A stretch of 52,005 nt of DNA from an uncultured Clostridia bacterium (GTDB lineage Bacteria; Bacillota; Clostridia; TANB77; CAG-508). A program made the translations under genes and the position numbers. Under the pieces are notes generated by a model, which made no database searches, was not told where the DNA came from, and saw only the letters and a list, made by a program, of their open reading frames with translations. Below are positions 1-8,599 of the stretch, in pieces (position 1 is the stretch's first letter; every line of letters starts with the position of its first letter). The stretch is taken from positions 1 through 52,005 of the forward strand of contig CALXZT010000003.1 of assembly GCA_944393315.1 (NCBI GenBank), read 5' to 3'.

Positions 1-297
1 GCCGATATAAAATTCAAATCCAACTTAGCTAATCCCAGTATTTTCACTCAAGGCAGGCTACACTATGTATATCGTGTCTTGGCACTCACCATAGGTTTTA
101 CTTAAAGATTACTTTAAGCCTCCGCGAGATACGGAATCACATATATGCCATTATATATTATCCGGATCTCTTTACTTCCTGAAAACACGCGAAACTGGCA
201 TTTCACGCATAAACAAGAAACTTCAACGATGTGCCCTTTAGTGGATTTTTAGCCCCACCTTCATAATAGTAAGTATGACTAGAATAATGTACCATCG
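1..297 (-). ncRNA. Structured noncoding RNA, family unassigned, 3' end outside the window
   Basis: No convincing reading frame lies here on either strand, but a good promoter at 304-332 would start a minus-strand transcript near 297. The transcript is rich in local stems. A 7-bp stem with a 4-nt loop lies at 101-118 (CTTAAAG/CTTTAAG). Another 7-bp stem lies at 188-207 (CGCGAAA/TTTCACG on the plus strand). Near the 5' end GGTGG and CCAC can close a hairpin around GGCTAAAAAT. Local base composition is less AT-rich than the neighbouring spacers. It is not tmRNA, RNase P or SRP RNA as far as their core motifs can be recognised. The size and Firmicute setting recall large structured RNAs such as the raiA motif, but I cannot assign it. 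Confidence 0.55.
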
Positions 298-303
298 ATA
301 TTA

Positions 304-332
304 AGTATAGCAAATTTATCTTAGTTTGTAAA
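304..332 (-). promoter_or_regulatory. Sigma-A-type promoter of the left-edge RNA
   Basis: On the minus strand TTTACA and TATACT are separated by exactly 17 bp. It lies just beyond the tmk stop codon and drives transcription toward position 1, so the RNA is expressed separately from tmk. Confidence 0.6.
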
Positions 333-341
333 TGTCAATTT

Positions 342-1013
342 TTATATGTATTTTTTTATTTCTTGGTAAATTTCCTCATGAATATCATCTATACTTCTAA
401 TTTTATCATCTTTTATACATTTTACTTCATGCCAGTCATATTTATTGACTAAATTACATGCTGCATTATATGCGTCTATTAAATGTTGTTTATTGCTCTC
501 ATGTATATCTTTTTTATCATTGTGTGTAAATTTGTTCTCTCTTTTTTCCATTAGTTTTACAGCATATTCTGTTGGCATATTTAAAAAGAATGCTTTTGTT
601 GGAACTGGCAAACCATATAGATTGAATTCAAAATCCCATAACCAATCTAAGAATTTTTCTCTTTCTACTTTGTCTTTTATTTTTCCAGCCTGATGCACCA
701 TATTAGCTGTTGTATATCTATCTGCTAATATTATTCCGCCTTCTTCATAAAATTTTTTGTACCCTGTTTGAAATGTTGCATATCTATCTGCTGCAAAAAA
801 AGTTGATGCAATATATGGGCTTACTTCTTGTGCATTTTCTCCAAATTCCCCTCTTAAATACATTTTTACTAAAGATGAACTTTCACTATCATAGTTTGGG
901 AAACTTACTACTTTAAAGTTAATTTTTTCTGCCTCTAATCTTTTACTTAGTTTCTCGAATTGTGTTTGTTTTCCGCTTCCATCTGTTCCATCAATTACAA
1001 ATAATTTTCCCAT
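342..1013 (-). CDS. tmk: Thymidylate kinase (dTMP kinase)
   Basis: Phosphorylates dTMP to dTDP with ATP in the cytoplasmic dTTP pathway. The 223-residue protein opens with the nucleotide-binding P-loop GTDGSGKQ (residues 9-16). The family DR(Y) motif follows at D98-R99-Y100 with TTANMVHQ after it, which contacts the dTMP phosphate. The length is slightly above the usual 200-215 residues, as in the clostridial variant of the family. An AGAAAGGAAG ribosome binding site precedes the ATG. It sits behind an intrinsic terminator of the upstream oxidoreductase gene. No clear promoter of its own is visible, so it may rely on read-through. A second tmk near holB is common in this group but is not in the window. 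Confidence 0.93.
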   Translation of the reverse strand: MGKLFVIDGTDGSGKQTQFEKLSKRLEAEKINFKVVSFPNYDSESSSLVKMYLRGEFGENAQEVSPYIASTFFAADRYATFQTGYKKFYEEGGIILADRYTTANMVHQAGKIKDKVEREKFLDWLWDFEFNLYGLPVPTKAFFLNMPTEYAVKLMEKRENKFTHNDKKDIHESNKQHLIDAYNAACNLVNKYDWHEVKCIKDDKIRSIDDIHEEIYQEIKKYI

Positions 1014-1043
1014 TTTATGCTTCCTTTCTTATCTTATATTTTT

Positions 1044-1083
1044 AAAAAAGAACTAGATTACTGGTTAAGAAGAAATCTAGTTC
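1044..1083 (-). terminator. Intrinsic terminator after the FAD/Rieske oxidoreductase gene
   Basis: A 10-bp perfect stem (GAACTAGATT/AATCTAGTTC at 1050-1059 and 1074-1083) is followed on the minus strand by six T residues. Confidence 0.75.
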
Positions 1084-1172
1084 AATAAACAAAAAATATT
1101 ATAAATATATGATTTATACTGTTATAATACATAAAAGGTTTAAAATTGTCAATCTTTTTAGTAAATTTTTTA

Positions 1173-2699
1173 TTATTTTTTTACTTGTTTTAAGTCTTCT
1201 ATGTTTACAAGTTCTAACCCTTTGTTTGCAGGGTTAGAAATGTTGTTTCCCATGTAATCAAATCTTGAACCATGACATGGGCAATCCCAAGTTTTGTCTA
1301 AATTATTCCATGTAAGGGTACATCCAAGGTGACTACATACTGGCTTTACAGAAAATATATTTCCTGAAGTATCTTTATATATTCCCACATTTGTTCCATT
1401 TATATTTATTATTGCCGCATTATCATTTTGTATTTGTTCTATACTTCCTATAGGAATTTCTGATTTTTCAAGTGCAAATGATAGAACAGTTTGTTTTAAC
1501 ATGTTTTGCATTTCCCATCTATTTTTTATTGGCTTAAGTCTTTTACTATTAAATATGTTTGCATATTTATTTGTTTTTCCCAATATTTTATCTACTACTA
1601 TATTTGCAGCCACATTTGAACTTGTTATTCCCCATTTTTTAAATCCTGTTCCTACATATACATTTGGCATAATGCTTGAAAATTCACCTATATATGGTAT
1701 TTTATCAAGTCCTATACAATCTTCTGTATTCCACCTAAATAGTATTTCTGATTGTGGATATAATTCTTTTACTTTTTTTTCTAATATGGCATAATTATTA
1801 TCATTTTCTATTGTTTCACCTGTTTTATGATCTGCTCCTACAACTACTAATACTTTTTTACCATTATGTGTAGCTGTTCTAAATGAATAAATTGGAGGCT
1901 CAACATTTATATACATTCCCTCAAATAAATCAGTTTTAGTATCCACAGCTAGTCCATAAGATGTGGATTGATACATTTTCAAAAAATAAAATCCTGGTGC
2001 ACTTATAAATGGGTAGTGTGTTGCCATTACAACTTTTTTTGCTTTAATGTTTGCATCCTTGGTTATTAATACATATTCTTTGCCATTTTTTGCTATGTCT
2101 TGTACTCTTGTGTCTGTATATATTTTTCCATCTTGATTTATTATTTTATTTGCTAGTCCTAACATATATTTCCTTGCGTCAAATTGTGCTTGTTTTGGTC
2201 TTTTTATTGCTGCTTGCACTGTAAATGGTAATTCTGTTTTTGTTACTAATTCCGCTTCTCCCCCTAGTTTTTTTACTGCTTTTACCTCATTTTTTATTTT
2301 TTCTACTTCGTCTTGTTTTATTGCATAAACATAGTTGTCTTGCCAACTGAAATCACATTCTATATTGTTTTCATCTATTATATTTTTAATGTTAGTAATT
2401 GCCTTTTCGTTTGCTTCTAAATATTTCTGAGCAAATTTTTCTCCATAATCTTGAATTAAATGGTCATAAAATATTCCATGCTGACTTGTTATTTTTCCTG
2501 TTGTGTTTCCACTTGCTTTTATTCCAATTTCCTTTTCTGCTTCTACTACCACTACTTTTATATTGTTTTTTGATAAGTAGTATGATGTTGTTAGTCCAAA
2601 TAGCCCAGCTCCTATTACACATACTTCTGTTTCAATATCTTTTTCTAATTTTGGAAATTTCGTGCTATTTTTTGTGTTTTCTATCCAAAGTGATTCCAT
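1173..2699 (-). CDS. FAD-dependent oxidoreductase with C-terminal Rieske [2Fe-2S] domain (YhfW-like)
   Basis: A two-domain redox protein of 508 residues. The N-terminal Rossmann fold carries the FAD motif GAGLFG near residues 30-35 followed by an acidic end of beta-2 (VVVEAE), typical of the D-amino-acid oxidase/glycine oxidase superfamily. The C-terminal 55 residues are a Rieske domain. Cluster ligands are C455-x-H457 and C473-P-C-H476. The extra cysteines 460 and 475 match the disulfide pair of the bc1-type Rieske fold. This architecture and length match Bacillus YhfW, whose substrate is unknown. It is transcribed alone, between two terminators, so context gives no substrate. No signal peptide is present, so a cytoplasmic enzyme is expected. 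Confidence 0.88.
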   Translation of the reverse strand: MESLWIENTKNSTKFPKLEKDIETEVCVIGAGLFGLTTSYYLSKNNIKVVVVEAEKEIGIKASGNTTGKITSQHGIFYDHLIQDYGEKFAQKYLEANEKAITNIKNIIDENNIECDFSWQDNYVYAIKQDEVEKIKNEVKAVKKLGGEAELVTKTELPFTVQAAIKRPKQAQFDARKYMLGLANKIINQDGKIYTDTRVQDIAKNGKEYVLITKDANIKAKKVVMATHYPFISAPGFYFLKMYQSTSYGLAVDTKTDLFEGMYINVEPPIYSFRTATHNGKKVLVVVGADHKTGETIENDNNYAILEKKVKELYPQSEILFRWNTEDCIGLDKIPYIGEFSSIMPNVYVGTGFKKWGITSSNVAANIVVDKILGKTNKYANIFNSKRLKPIKNRWEMQNMLKQTVLSFALEKSEIPIGSIEQIQNDNAAIININGTNVGIYKDTSGNIFSVKPVCSHLGCTLTWNNLDKTWDCPCHGSRFDYMGNNISNPANKGLELVNIEDLKQVKK

Positions 2700-2751
2700 C
2701 TTTTCCCTCCTTAATTAGTATTTATTATGGGCGATACTTTGGTTTTTATGC

Positions 2752-2788
2752 ATTAAAAATCCTTGCTTTTATTTAACAAGGATTTTTT
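2752..2788 (-). terminator. Intrinsic terminator after the GH3 gene
   Basis: The stem AAATCCTTG/CAAGGATTT (9 bp) has T-rich sequence on both sides, so it can act in both directions. On the minus strand it ends the GH3 transcript. Confidence 0.65.
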
Positions 2789-2798
2789 AGTTTATATT

Positions 2799-3891
2799 TT
2801 ATTCAATATCACATTTTTTTCTTATTTCCTGTATTCTATTATTTATTTCTTCTATATTTATTCCTTCTATTTCAAGACTATCTGAAAAATTATATTTTTC
2901 TTTTAGATTTATAATTCTTCTTGTGCTTTTATTAATTCTACTTTCTTTTATTTTACCGTTTTTTACTAAATTTATTATTTTTTCTATTACTCTTTTTTCT
3001 TCTTCTTTATTAAATCTGAATACTATTATATCATTTCCTGCTTCAAATGCTTTTTTTACTGCTCTATATTCTCCATATATCATTTTTATTGCTTTCATTT
3101 TTAGATCATCTGTTATTACTACTCCATTATATCTATACTTTTTTCTTAAATATTTATAAATAAATTTTCTTGAAAGTGACGCAGGGTAAATTCCTGTTAC
3201 ATTTTTAATTAATAAATGACCTACTAATATTGCATCTGCTCCACTCTTTATTGCTTCTTCAAATGGATACATATCATCTTTTTCTAGTTTTTCCATTTTA
3301 TTTGTTATTATTGGTAAAAAAGTGTGTGAATCTTGCTTTGTTGCTCCATGTCCAGGAAAGTGCTTGATTACTGATACTATTCCTTGCTTTTGTAGTTTTT
3401 TCATAACTTCTATGCCATATCTAGTTACATCTTCTTTGTTTTCCCCATAACATCTATCACCTAATGCATGAGCATCTTCAAATCTTTTTATATCTAGTAC
3501 TGGAGCAAAATTCAAATTAAATCCTGATTTTTTTAATAACTCTCCTGTTATTTCAGCTGATTTTATTATGTACTCTTTTCCTCCGCTTTCTTGCAATTTT
3601 GTTTGCTGATGGCAAATTTTTTATTTCTGGTGGCATTCTGTTTACTCTTCCACCTTCTTGGTCGATTGCTATAAAAAGTGGAAATTTATTTCCTTGATTT
3701 ATTTTCTTTAGTTCTTTAATTAACTCTATCATGTTTTGATATGTGGCAAAGTTTTTTCTATATAATATTATTCCACCTATTTTGTACTTTTTTATCATCG
3801 TTTTTACTCTGTCTGTTACATAGTTTGTATCCATCCCTATTATAATCATTTGCCCTACTTTTTCTTCTACTGTTAATTCTTCTATTCTCAT
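2799..3891 (-). pseudogene. nagZ: NagZ-type beta-N-acetylhexosaminidase (GH3), frameshifted
   Basis: Two overlapping minus-strand frames together encode one glycoside hydrolase family 3 protein of about 360 residues. The first (3553-3891) starts at an ATG after AAAGGAG and covers the N-terminal barrel (VGQMIIIG, AIDQEGGRVNR). It then runs into an alien tail. The second (2799-3596) continues with LNFAPVLDI, the KHFPGHG...DSH loop bearing the NagZ acid/base histidine, and VITDDLKM with the nucleophile aspartate. Removing one A from the AAA run at about 3585-3592 gives IARSGGKEY, which reads through cleanly. The enzyme would cleave GlcNAc from muropeptides during wall recycling. There is no signal peptide. 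It is either a sequencing indel or a recent lesion, since every catalytic residue is intact. Confidence 0.85.
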
Positions 3892-3940
3892 ATTTCTCCT
3901 TTCTAGCTTATTACTTAAGAGAAATTATTTTTCTGAATTT

Positions 3941-3969
3941 ATTATAACATTCTTATTTTTGCTATTCAA
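3941..3969 (-). promoter_or_regulatory. Promoter of the GH3 gene
   Basis: TTGAAT and TATAAT are 17 bp apart on the minus strand, about 50 bp upstream of the GH3 start codon. Confidence 0.6.
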
Positions 3970-4025
3970 TATTTTTTGTTGGCTTTTACATCTTTTGCTA
4001 ATGTGAGAAATATTTTAAAATTTTA

Positions 4026-4054
4026 TTGACTTTTCTATTTTAGTATGTTATTAT
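4026..4054 (+). promoter_or_regulatory. Promoter of tRNA-Arg
   Basis: TTGACT and TATTAT are separated by 17 bp. The predicted start falls a few bases before the tRNA 5' end. Confidence 0.6.
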
Positions 4055-4073
4055 ATTAAATGTTCCAATAAAT

Positions 4074-4150
<77 letters not shown>

Positions 4151-4157
4151 AAGAATT

Positions 4158-4205
4158 AATACTGCAGGATTACAAAGATTTGCAATCTTGCAGTATTTTA
4201 TTTTA
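4158..4205 (+). terminator. Terminator of the tRNA-Arg transcript
   Basis: The stem AATACTGCAGGATT/AATCTTGCAGTATT has one mismatch and is followed by TTTTATTTT on the plus strand. It faces the 3' end of the convergent aminopeptidase gene. Confidence 0.7.
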
Positions 4206-5600
4206 TCTTTCCCAAAAAGCTTTATAAGTTTTAAATGCAGAATAAATATCATATTTACTTGTAACTTCATAAGGTGCATGCATCGAAAGTACTGGAACAC
4301 CACAGTCTATAACATCGACTCCTTTATTAGCTAGAATATATGCAATGGTTCCACCACCACCTACGTCAACTTTTCCTAGTTCGCAAACTTGATATTTGAT
4401 TTCATTTTCTTCTAGTAAATTTCGTATCCATGCTACATATTCAGCATTTGCATCTGATGCACCTGATTTTCCACGAGCTCCTGTGTATTTATTTAGTGAT
4501 ATTCCCTTTCCTAAGAAACCTGCGTTATTTTTGTCTGATACAGATGCATATATTGGGTCAAATCCTGCATCAACATCTGATGAAAGCATTTTTGAGAAAC
4601 AGAATACTTTGTCTAATAAGTTAGGTCTATTTTCTCCTGTTTTATTTAGTAATTCAGATATGAAGTAATCAAACATATGTGATTCCATTCCTGTATTTCC
4701 CATACTTCCTATTTCTTCTTTGTCTGATAAAATACATACAGCCGTATTTTTTATATTTGATAATTCCATCATCGCCATAAGTGATGTATATGCACATACT
4801 CTATCATCTTGACCATAACTTGCAACCATGCTACTGTCAAAGCCTAAGCTTCTCGCTTTAAAACTTGGAACTAATTCTATTTCGCTGCTTAAGAAGTCTT
4901 TTTCAGTTACTCCATATTTTTGATTTAAAATATTCATAATATTTAGCTTTACTGAGTCAGCATCTTTTGCTCCTTCTAGTGGAATGCTTCCTATTAAAAG
5001 ATTTAAATCTTCTCCATCAATTCCATTTTTTAATTTTTTTTCCATTTGGTCTTGTGCTAAATGTGGTAGCAAATCTGTTATAGTAAAGATTGGATCATTT
5101 TCATCTTCGCCAATGTTTAAATATACTTTTTCTCCATTAGCTTTTACCATTACTCCATGTATACTTATAGGAATTGTAGTCCATTGATATTTTTTTATTC
5201 CACCATAATAGTGTGTTTTAAAATAAGCAAATCCTCCATCTTCATATAGTGGATTTGGCTTTAAATCTAACCTTGGAGAGTCAACATGTGAACCTATTAT
5301 ATGAATTCCATTTTCCATTTTTTCAGTTCCAATTACAGCTAAATACATGCTCTTCTCTCTATTTATAAAGTAAACTTTATCTCCTGGTGCTATCTGTGTA
5401 AAGTTAGATAAATCTTTAAATCCATTAGATTCTGCTATTTTTTTAGCAGTTGCTATTGCCTCTCTTTCTGTTTTTGCATGATTTAGGAAATTTATATATC
5501 TGTTGCAAAAGGAAAATATTGCTTCTTTTTCTCTTGTATCTATATTCTTCCATCCATTTTCTTTTTTATTAAAAAGTCTATCTTTTAAACCTTCTTCCAT
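4203..5600 (-). CDS. M18 family aminopeptidase
   Basis: A cytosolic zinc aminopeptidase that removes N-terminal residues, often acidic or hydrophobic, from peptides. The M18 metal ligands and catalytic residues are visible: HVDSPRLD near the N-terminal third, GQDDRVCAY, DKEEIGSMG, SSDVDAGFD and SMHAPYE near the end. The start is set at the ATG at 5600 (465 residues) because GAGGAGG lies 8 bp upstream. A longer frame reaching 5648 overlaps the aldolase gene and has no ribosome binding site. The gene follows fba by 19 bp and shares its promoter. Confidence 0.93.
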   Translation of the reverse strand: MEEGLKDRLFNKKENGWKNIDTREKEAIFSFCNRYINFLNHAKTEREAIATAKKIAESNGFKDLSNFTQIAPGDKVYFINREKSMYLAVIGTEKMENGIHIIGSHVDSPRLDLKPNPLYEDGGFAYFKTHYYGGIKKYQWTTIPISIHGVMVKANGEKVYLNIGEDENDPIFTITDLLPHLAQDQMEKKLKNGIDGEDLNLLIGSIPLEGAKDADSVKLNIMNILNQKYGVTEKDFLSSEIELVPSFKARSLGFDSSMVASYGQDDRVCAYTSLMAMMELSNIKNTAVCILSDKEEIGSMGNTGMESHMFDYFISELLNKTGENRPNLLDKVFCFSKMLSSDVDAGFDPIYASVSDKNNAGFLGKGISLNKYTGARGKSGASDANAEYVAWIRNLLEENEIKYQVCELGKVDVGGGGTIAYILANKGVDVIDCGVPVLSMHAPYEVTSKYDIYSAFKTYKAFWER

Positions 5601-5619
5601 TGTATTCGCCTCCTCTGTT

Positions 5620-6552
5620 TTATGCTTTGTTACTTGAACCAAATACATCTATCATTTTGTGTTTTACAGTTTCTTTTATTAATTCACGAGCAGGTGTTAA
5701 GTATTTTCTTGGATCAAATGCACTTGGGTCATCATGAAATACTTTTCTTATTCCTGCTGTCATTGCAAGTCTAAGATCTGTGTCCACATTTATTTTTGAA
5801 ACTCCTGAAATACTTGCTTCATGTAACATTTCGTCTGGAACTCCTTTTGCTCCCGGAATGTTTCCACCATATTGGTTACACATTTCTACAAGTTCTGGTA
5901 TTACTGTTGAAGCTCCATGTAATACTATTGGTGTATCTGGAATACGTCCTTTTATTTCTTTTAAAATGTCAAATCTTAATTTTGCCTCTCCTTTAAATTT
6001 ATAAGCTCCATGACTTGTTCCTATTGCTATTGCTAATGAGTCACAACCTGTTCTTCTTACAAATTCTTCTGCTTGGCTTGGGTCTGTATACATTGCATCT
6101 GCTGCTGAGACATTAACATCATCTTCAATTCCTGCAAGTTTTCCAAGCTCTGCTTCAACTACTACTCCTTTTGAATGAGCATAGTCTACTACTTGTTTTG
6201 TTATTGCTACATTTTCTTCAAAATCGTATTTTGAACCATCTATCATTACTGATGTAAATCCTGCATCTATACACATTCTGCAGGTCTCAAAGTCTGGCCC
6301 ATGATCTAAATGCATTGCTACTGGGATGCTTGGATATTCCTCTAATGCTGCTTCTACCATTTTCATTAAATAATTTATTCTTGCATATTTTATTGCACTT
6401 GATGATGCTTGTAATATTACTGGTGAGTTTGCATCATGTGCTGCATCTACTATTGCTTGAATTATCTCCATGTTGTTTACATTAAATGCTCCTACAGCAA
6501 ATCCTTCTTTCATTGATTTTTTAAACATTTCTGTTGTTGTTACTAGTGGCAT
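5620..6552 (-). CDS. fba: Class II fructose-1,6-bisphosphate aldolase
   Basis: Cleaves fructose-1,6-bisphosphate to dihydroxyacetone phosphate and glyceraldehyde-3-phosphate in glycolysis, and runs in reverse in gluconeogenesis. The class II zinc site is clear: H81-L-D83-H84, EAELG around residue 140, and later histidines in GTSHGAYKF and VLHGAST. Substrate-binding NVDTDLR lies near the C-terminus. The 310-residue length is normal. AAGGAGTG precedes the ATG and a good promoter lies about 40-60 bp upstream. It is the first gene of a two-gene operon with the M18 aminopeptidase. Confidence 0.96.
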   Translation of the reverse strand: MPLVTTTEMFKKSMKEGFAVGAFNVNNMEIIQAIVDAAHDANSPVILQASSSAIKYARINYLMKMVEAALEEYPSIPVAMHLDHGPDFETCRMCIDAGFTSVMIDGSKYDFEENVAITKQVVDYAHSKGVVVEAELGKLAGIEDDVNVSAADAMYTDPSQAEEFVRRTGCDSLAIAIGTSHGAYKFKGEAKLRFDILKEIKGRIPDTPIVLHGASTVIPELVEMCNQYGGNIPGAKGVPDEMLHEASISGVSKINVDTDLRLAMTAGIRKVFHDDPSAFDPRKYLTPARELIKETVKHKMIDVFGSSNKA

Positions 6553-6588
6553 AAAATCACTCCTTTTTTATTTTATTTTTCTTACGCT

Positions 6589-6617
6589 ATTTTATTTCTA
6601 TTTTACTAATATGTCAA
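6589..6617 (-). promoter_or_regulatory. Promoter of fba and the aminopeptidase
   Basis: TTGACA and TAAAAT are 17 bp apart on the minus strand. A perfect -35 suits a highly expressed glycolytic gene. Confidence 0.7.
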
Positions 6618-6708
6618 TACTATTATTCTCATTGTATATGTATTTAAACATTTACATTTGATTAAAATTAAAACTATATGCATTAATATTTTTCTTATGT
6701 CATTTTTT

Positions 6709-6741
6709 AAATCGCATTTAGGAATTTCCTAAGTGCGATTT
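6709..6741. repeat. Long hairpin containing the DUF1540 stop codon
   Basis: A 15-bp near-perfect inverted repeat (one T-G pair, 3-nt loop) spans the last codons of the small DUF1540 gene. TTTTT follows it on the plus strand, but A residues follow it on the minus strand. As a minus-strand terminator it therefore lacks the usual U-tract. It may protect the mRNA 3' end or act in the opposite direction. Confidence 0.6.
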
Positions 6742-6893
6742 TTGTAACTTGCACATTGTGATTCATCTGGCTTACTTGTATTACAATTTTTTACTGGGGT
6801 TACTATTATTGCTTCTAAATCACATTCTTTATGTTCATTATCATTATATTTGCAACTTTCTACTGTGCAATTAATTTTTTGTTTCTTTTCCAT
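6729..6893 (-). CDS. DUF1540 domain protein (54 residues)
   Basis: A small Cys-rich protein matching the DUF1540 pattern: INCTVESCKYN at the start, a central C-D-L-E-A-I-I-V segment, and C-x-S-Y-K at the end. Cysteines at residues 9, 14, 24, 37 and 47 suggest metal binding. No DUF1540 member has an established role that I can name; the family is common in Clostridia and Bacilli. AGAGGT lies 8 bp before the ATG. The stop codon lies inside a long hairpin. It is separated from the fba operon and from the serpin-like gene, and so looks monocistronic. Confidence 0.8.
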   Translation of the reverse strand: MEKKQKINCTVESCKYNDNEHKECDLEAIIVTPVKNCNTSKPDESQCASYKNRT

Positions 6894-6980
6894 AAGATTA
6901 CCTCTTTCATTTGATTTATTAGCTTTATTGTTTCCTGTTTTTTATTTATTATTCATTTTAGATGTAATCTTATTTCTATG

Positions 6981-8582
6981 CTAACTTACAGCCATTTCTC
7001 GTGTTGTTATGTCCCATTTTCCATTTTTATATCTTAATTCGTATTTAGGCATAACTGCACCAAGTCCACTATGAAATGATTGAAAAGTTATTATAGCTTT
7101 ATTTTCTGTTAATTGTTCAATTTCTATTACTCTTAATAATGCTCCTTCTAGTTCTATAAATGTGTTGTCTCCTTTGTTAAATCCTTGTGATTTTAATTCT
7201 TCAATAGATAAGTTTTTTACTTCTTTATTATATTTTTTGCAGTATTCTAAAAGTTTATTTTGCTCTGCCTCTGTCAATGATAAATACTCTCCTGTATTTT
7301 CTAAAGCTGGTGCTTTTAAACTTTCTACATCTAATGATATGTATTTATCACTTGTATATATTGCATTTTGATTTTGTACTAAATCATCAATTATTGTCTT
7401 ATACATTTCAACAATTTTATCAGATTTTTCTGCTTCTGCATTTTTTTCTAGTTTTGTATTATTTGTTTGAAATTTTGAAATATCATCTATTTTTGCTGCA
7501 AAATATGGTAGTGATTTTCCTTGTTCTTGTAAGAATATTGTAAAGGAGTCATCGACTAGGAATTCTCTGATTTCATCACTTAATAGTATTGCAGAGCTCT
7601 CATTTGCTATCATTCCTGCTTCACTTTTTATTTTCCCTCCAGATTTATCTAGCTCAAATTCTATTGTTTGTATGGCCTTTTCGATGTAGTATTCATTATT
7701 ATTTGAAAATTTGAAAACTTTCTTTTCTATTTCTTCAAATTCTTCTTTTACTTTAAATTGTATGTTAGGAATTTTTAAAATATCTTTTTCACCAAAGCTT
7801 GTATTTCCTTTATATTTTTCTTTTTCTGTAATGATATTTTTATATATATCATAAAAATTATTTTCTTTTGCTCCTTTTACGATAATTACTTCATCATTTT
7901 GTTTTGTAATTAATTTTATTGCAAAATTTTCACTAGAATTATAGTATAATACCTTTACCTGCTCTCCTACTGTTTTATCAGTATTTTCATCTATTCCAAA
8001 ATATTCTACATTATCGTATTTACCAAATGTTCCATTATCTAGCTCAGTAAATTGTTTTTCAAATTCAAATTCTTTTTTAAGCATTGAATATAAGAAATAA
8101 TCGTTTTGGTTACTATTTTTCCATTCAAATTCATCTAAAATATCACTTTCTTCATTGAATTTTTCTTTGATTTCTTTTTCAATTTGTTCTTTTAGTTCTA
8201 TTGTTGGTGTTCCATATACCTTATAATATGAATCTTCTGAAATGTCTTTTGTTGTAAATGTTCCTTTGTTTAGATTTTTAACTACTTCTAATTGAGGCGT
8301 AAACACTATGTCCTGTTTGGCTAAGTCATTTTTTAAGTCATTCCATATCAATTGAAAAGTTCCGCACCAAGCTGTGTCTTGGGTAATTTCTTCATGCAAT
8401 GTTAATACTACATTTGTTCCTTCGCTTTCTTTTAATGGCACTGTATATTTTTTTCCCCATGTGCTAAATATAACAGGTTCATTATTGCTCATTCTTATGT
8501 GGTCAATTATGCATAGTACTCCTAATATCAATATTGCTAAAATTAAAATTCCTACTAATATTTTAATAACTTTTTTCTTCAT
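6981..8582 (-). CDS. Membrane-anchored serpin-like protein
   Basis: A 533-residue protein with one N-terminal membrane segment (residues 7-26) and a large extracellular part. Its middle resembles a serpin fold. LKIPNIQFKVKEEF (269-282) looks like strand 3A. IEFELDKSGGKIKSEAG (307-323) sits where the reactive-centre hinge belongs. FLVDDSFTIFL (341-351) matches 9 of 11 positions of the serpin C-terminal signature, followed by LPYFAAKI. The hinge lacks the run of small residues of inhibitory serpins, so it may not inhibit. About 160 further residues at the C-terminus are unassigned. It follows the tethered sigma factor by 17 bp, hence one operon. The serpin assignment is my reading, not proven. 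Confidence 0.55.
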   Translation of the reverse strand: MKKKVIKILVGILILAILILGVLCIIDHIRMSNNEPVIFSTWGKKYTVPLKESEGTNVVLTLHEEITQDTAWCGTFQLIWNDLKNDLAKQDIVFTPQLEVVKNLNKGTFTTKDISEDSYYKVYGTPTIELKEQIEKEIKEKFNEESDILDEFEWKNSNQNDYFLYSMLKKEFEFEKQFTELDNGTFGKYDNVEYFGIDENTDKTVGEQVKVLYYNSSENFAIKLITKQNDEVIIVKGAKENNFYDIYKNIITEKEKYKGNTSFGEKDILKIPNIQFKVKEEFEEIEKKVFKFSNNNEYYIEKAIQTIEFELDKSGGKIKSEAGMIANESSAILLSDEIREFLVDDSFTIFLQEQGKSLPYFAAKIDDISKFQTNNTKLEKNAEAEKSDKIVEMYKTIIDDLVQNQNAIYTSDKYISLDVESLKAPALENTGEYLSLTEAEQNKLLEYCKKYNKEVKNLSIEELKSQGFNKGDNTFIELEGALLRVIEIEQLTENKAIITFQSFHSGLGAVMPKYELRYKNGKWDITTREMAVS

Positions 8583-8599
8583 TTATACCATCCTTTCTT

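Noticed and set aside
1-297. Left-edge RNA as SRP RNA, tmRNA or RNase P RNA
   Set aside because: The SRP tetraloop domain motif (GGAAG with its conserved frame), the tmRNA tRNA-like ends and the RNase P GAGGAAAGUCC core are all absent.
3553-3596. Programmed ribosomal frameshift in the GH3 gene
   Set aside because: No slippery heptamer, internal Shine-Dalgarno or downstream stem typical of programmed shifting is evident, and two other genes show the same kind of one-base excess, so an indel is simpler.
5601-5648. Longer N-terminus of the M18 aminopeptidase
   Set aside because: It would overlap the end of fba without a ribosome binding site, whereas GAGGAGG precedes the ATG at 5600.
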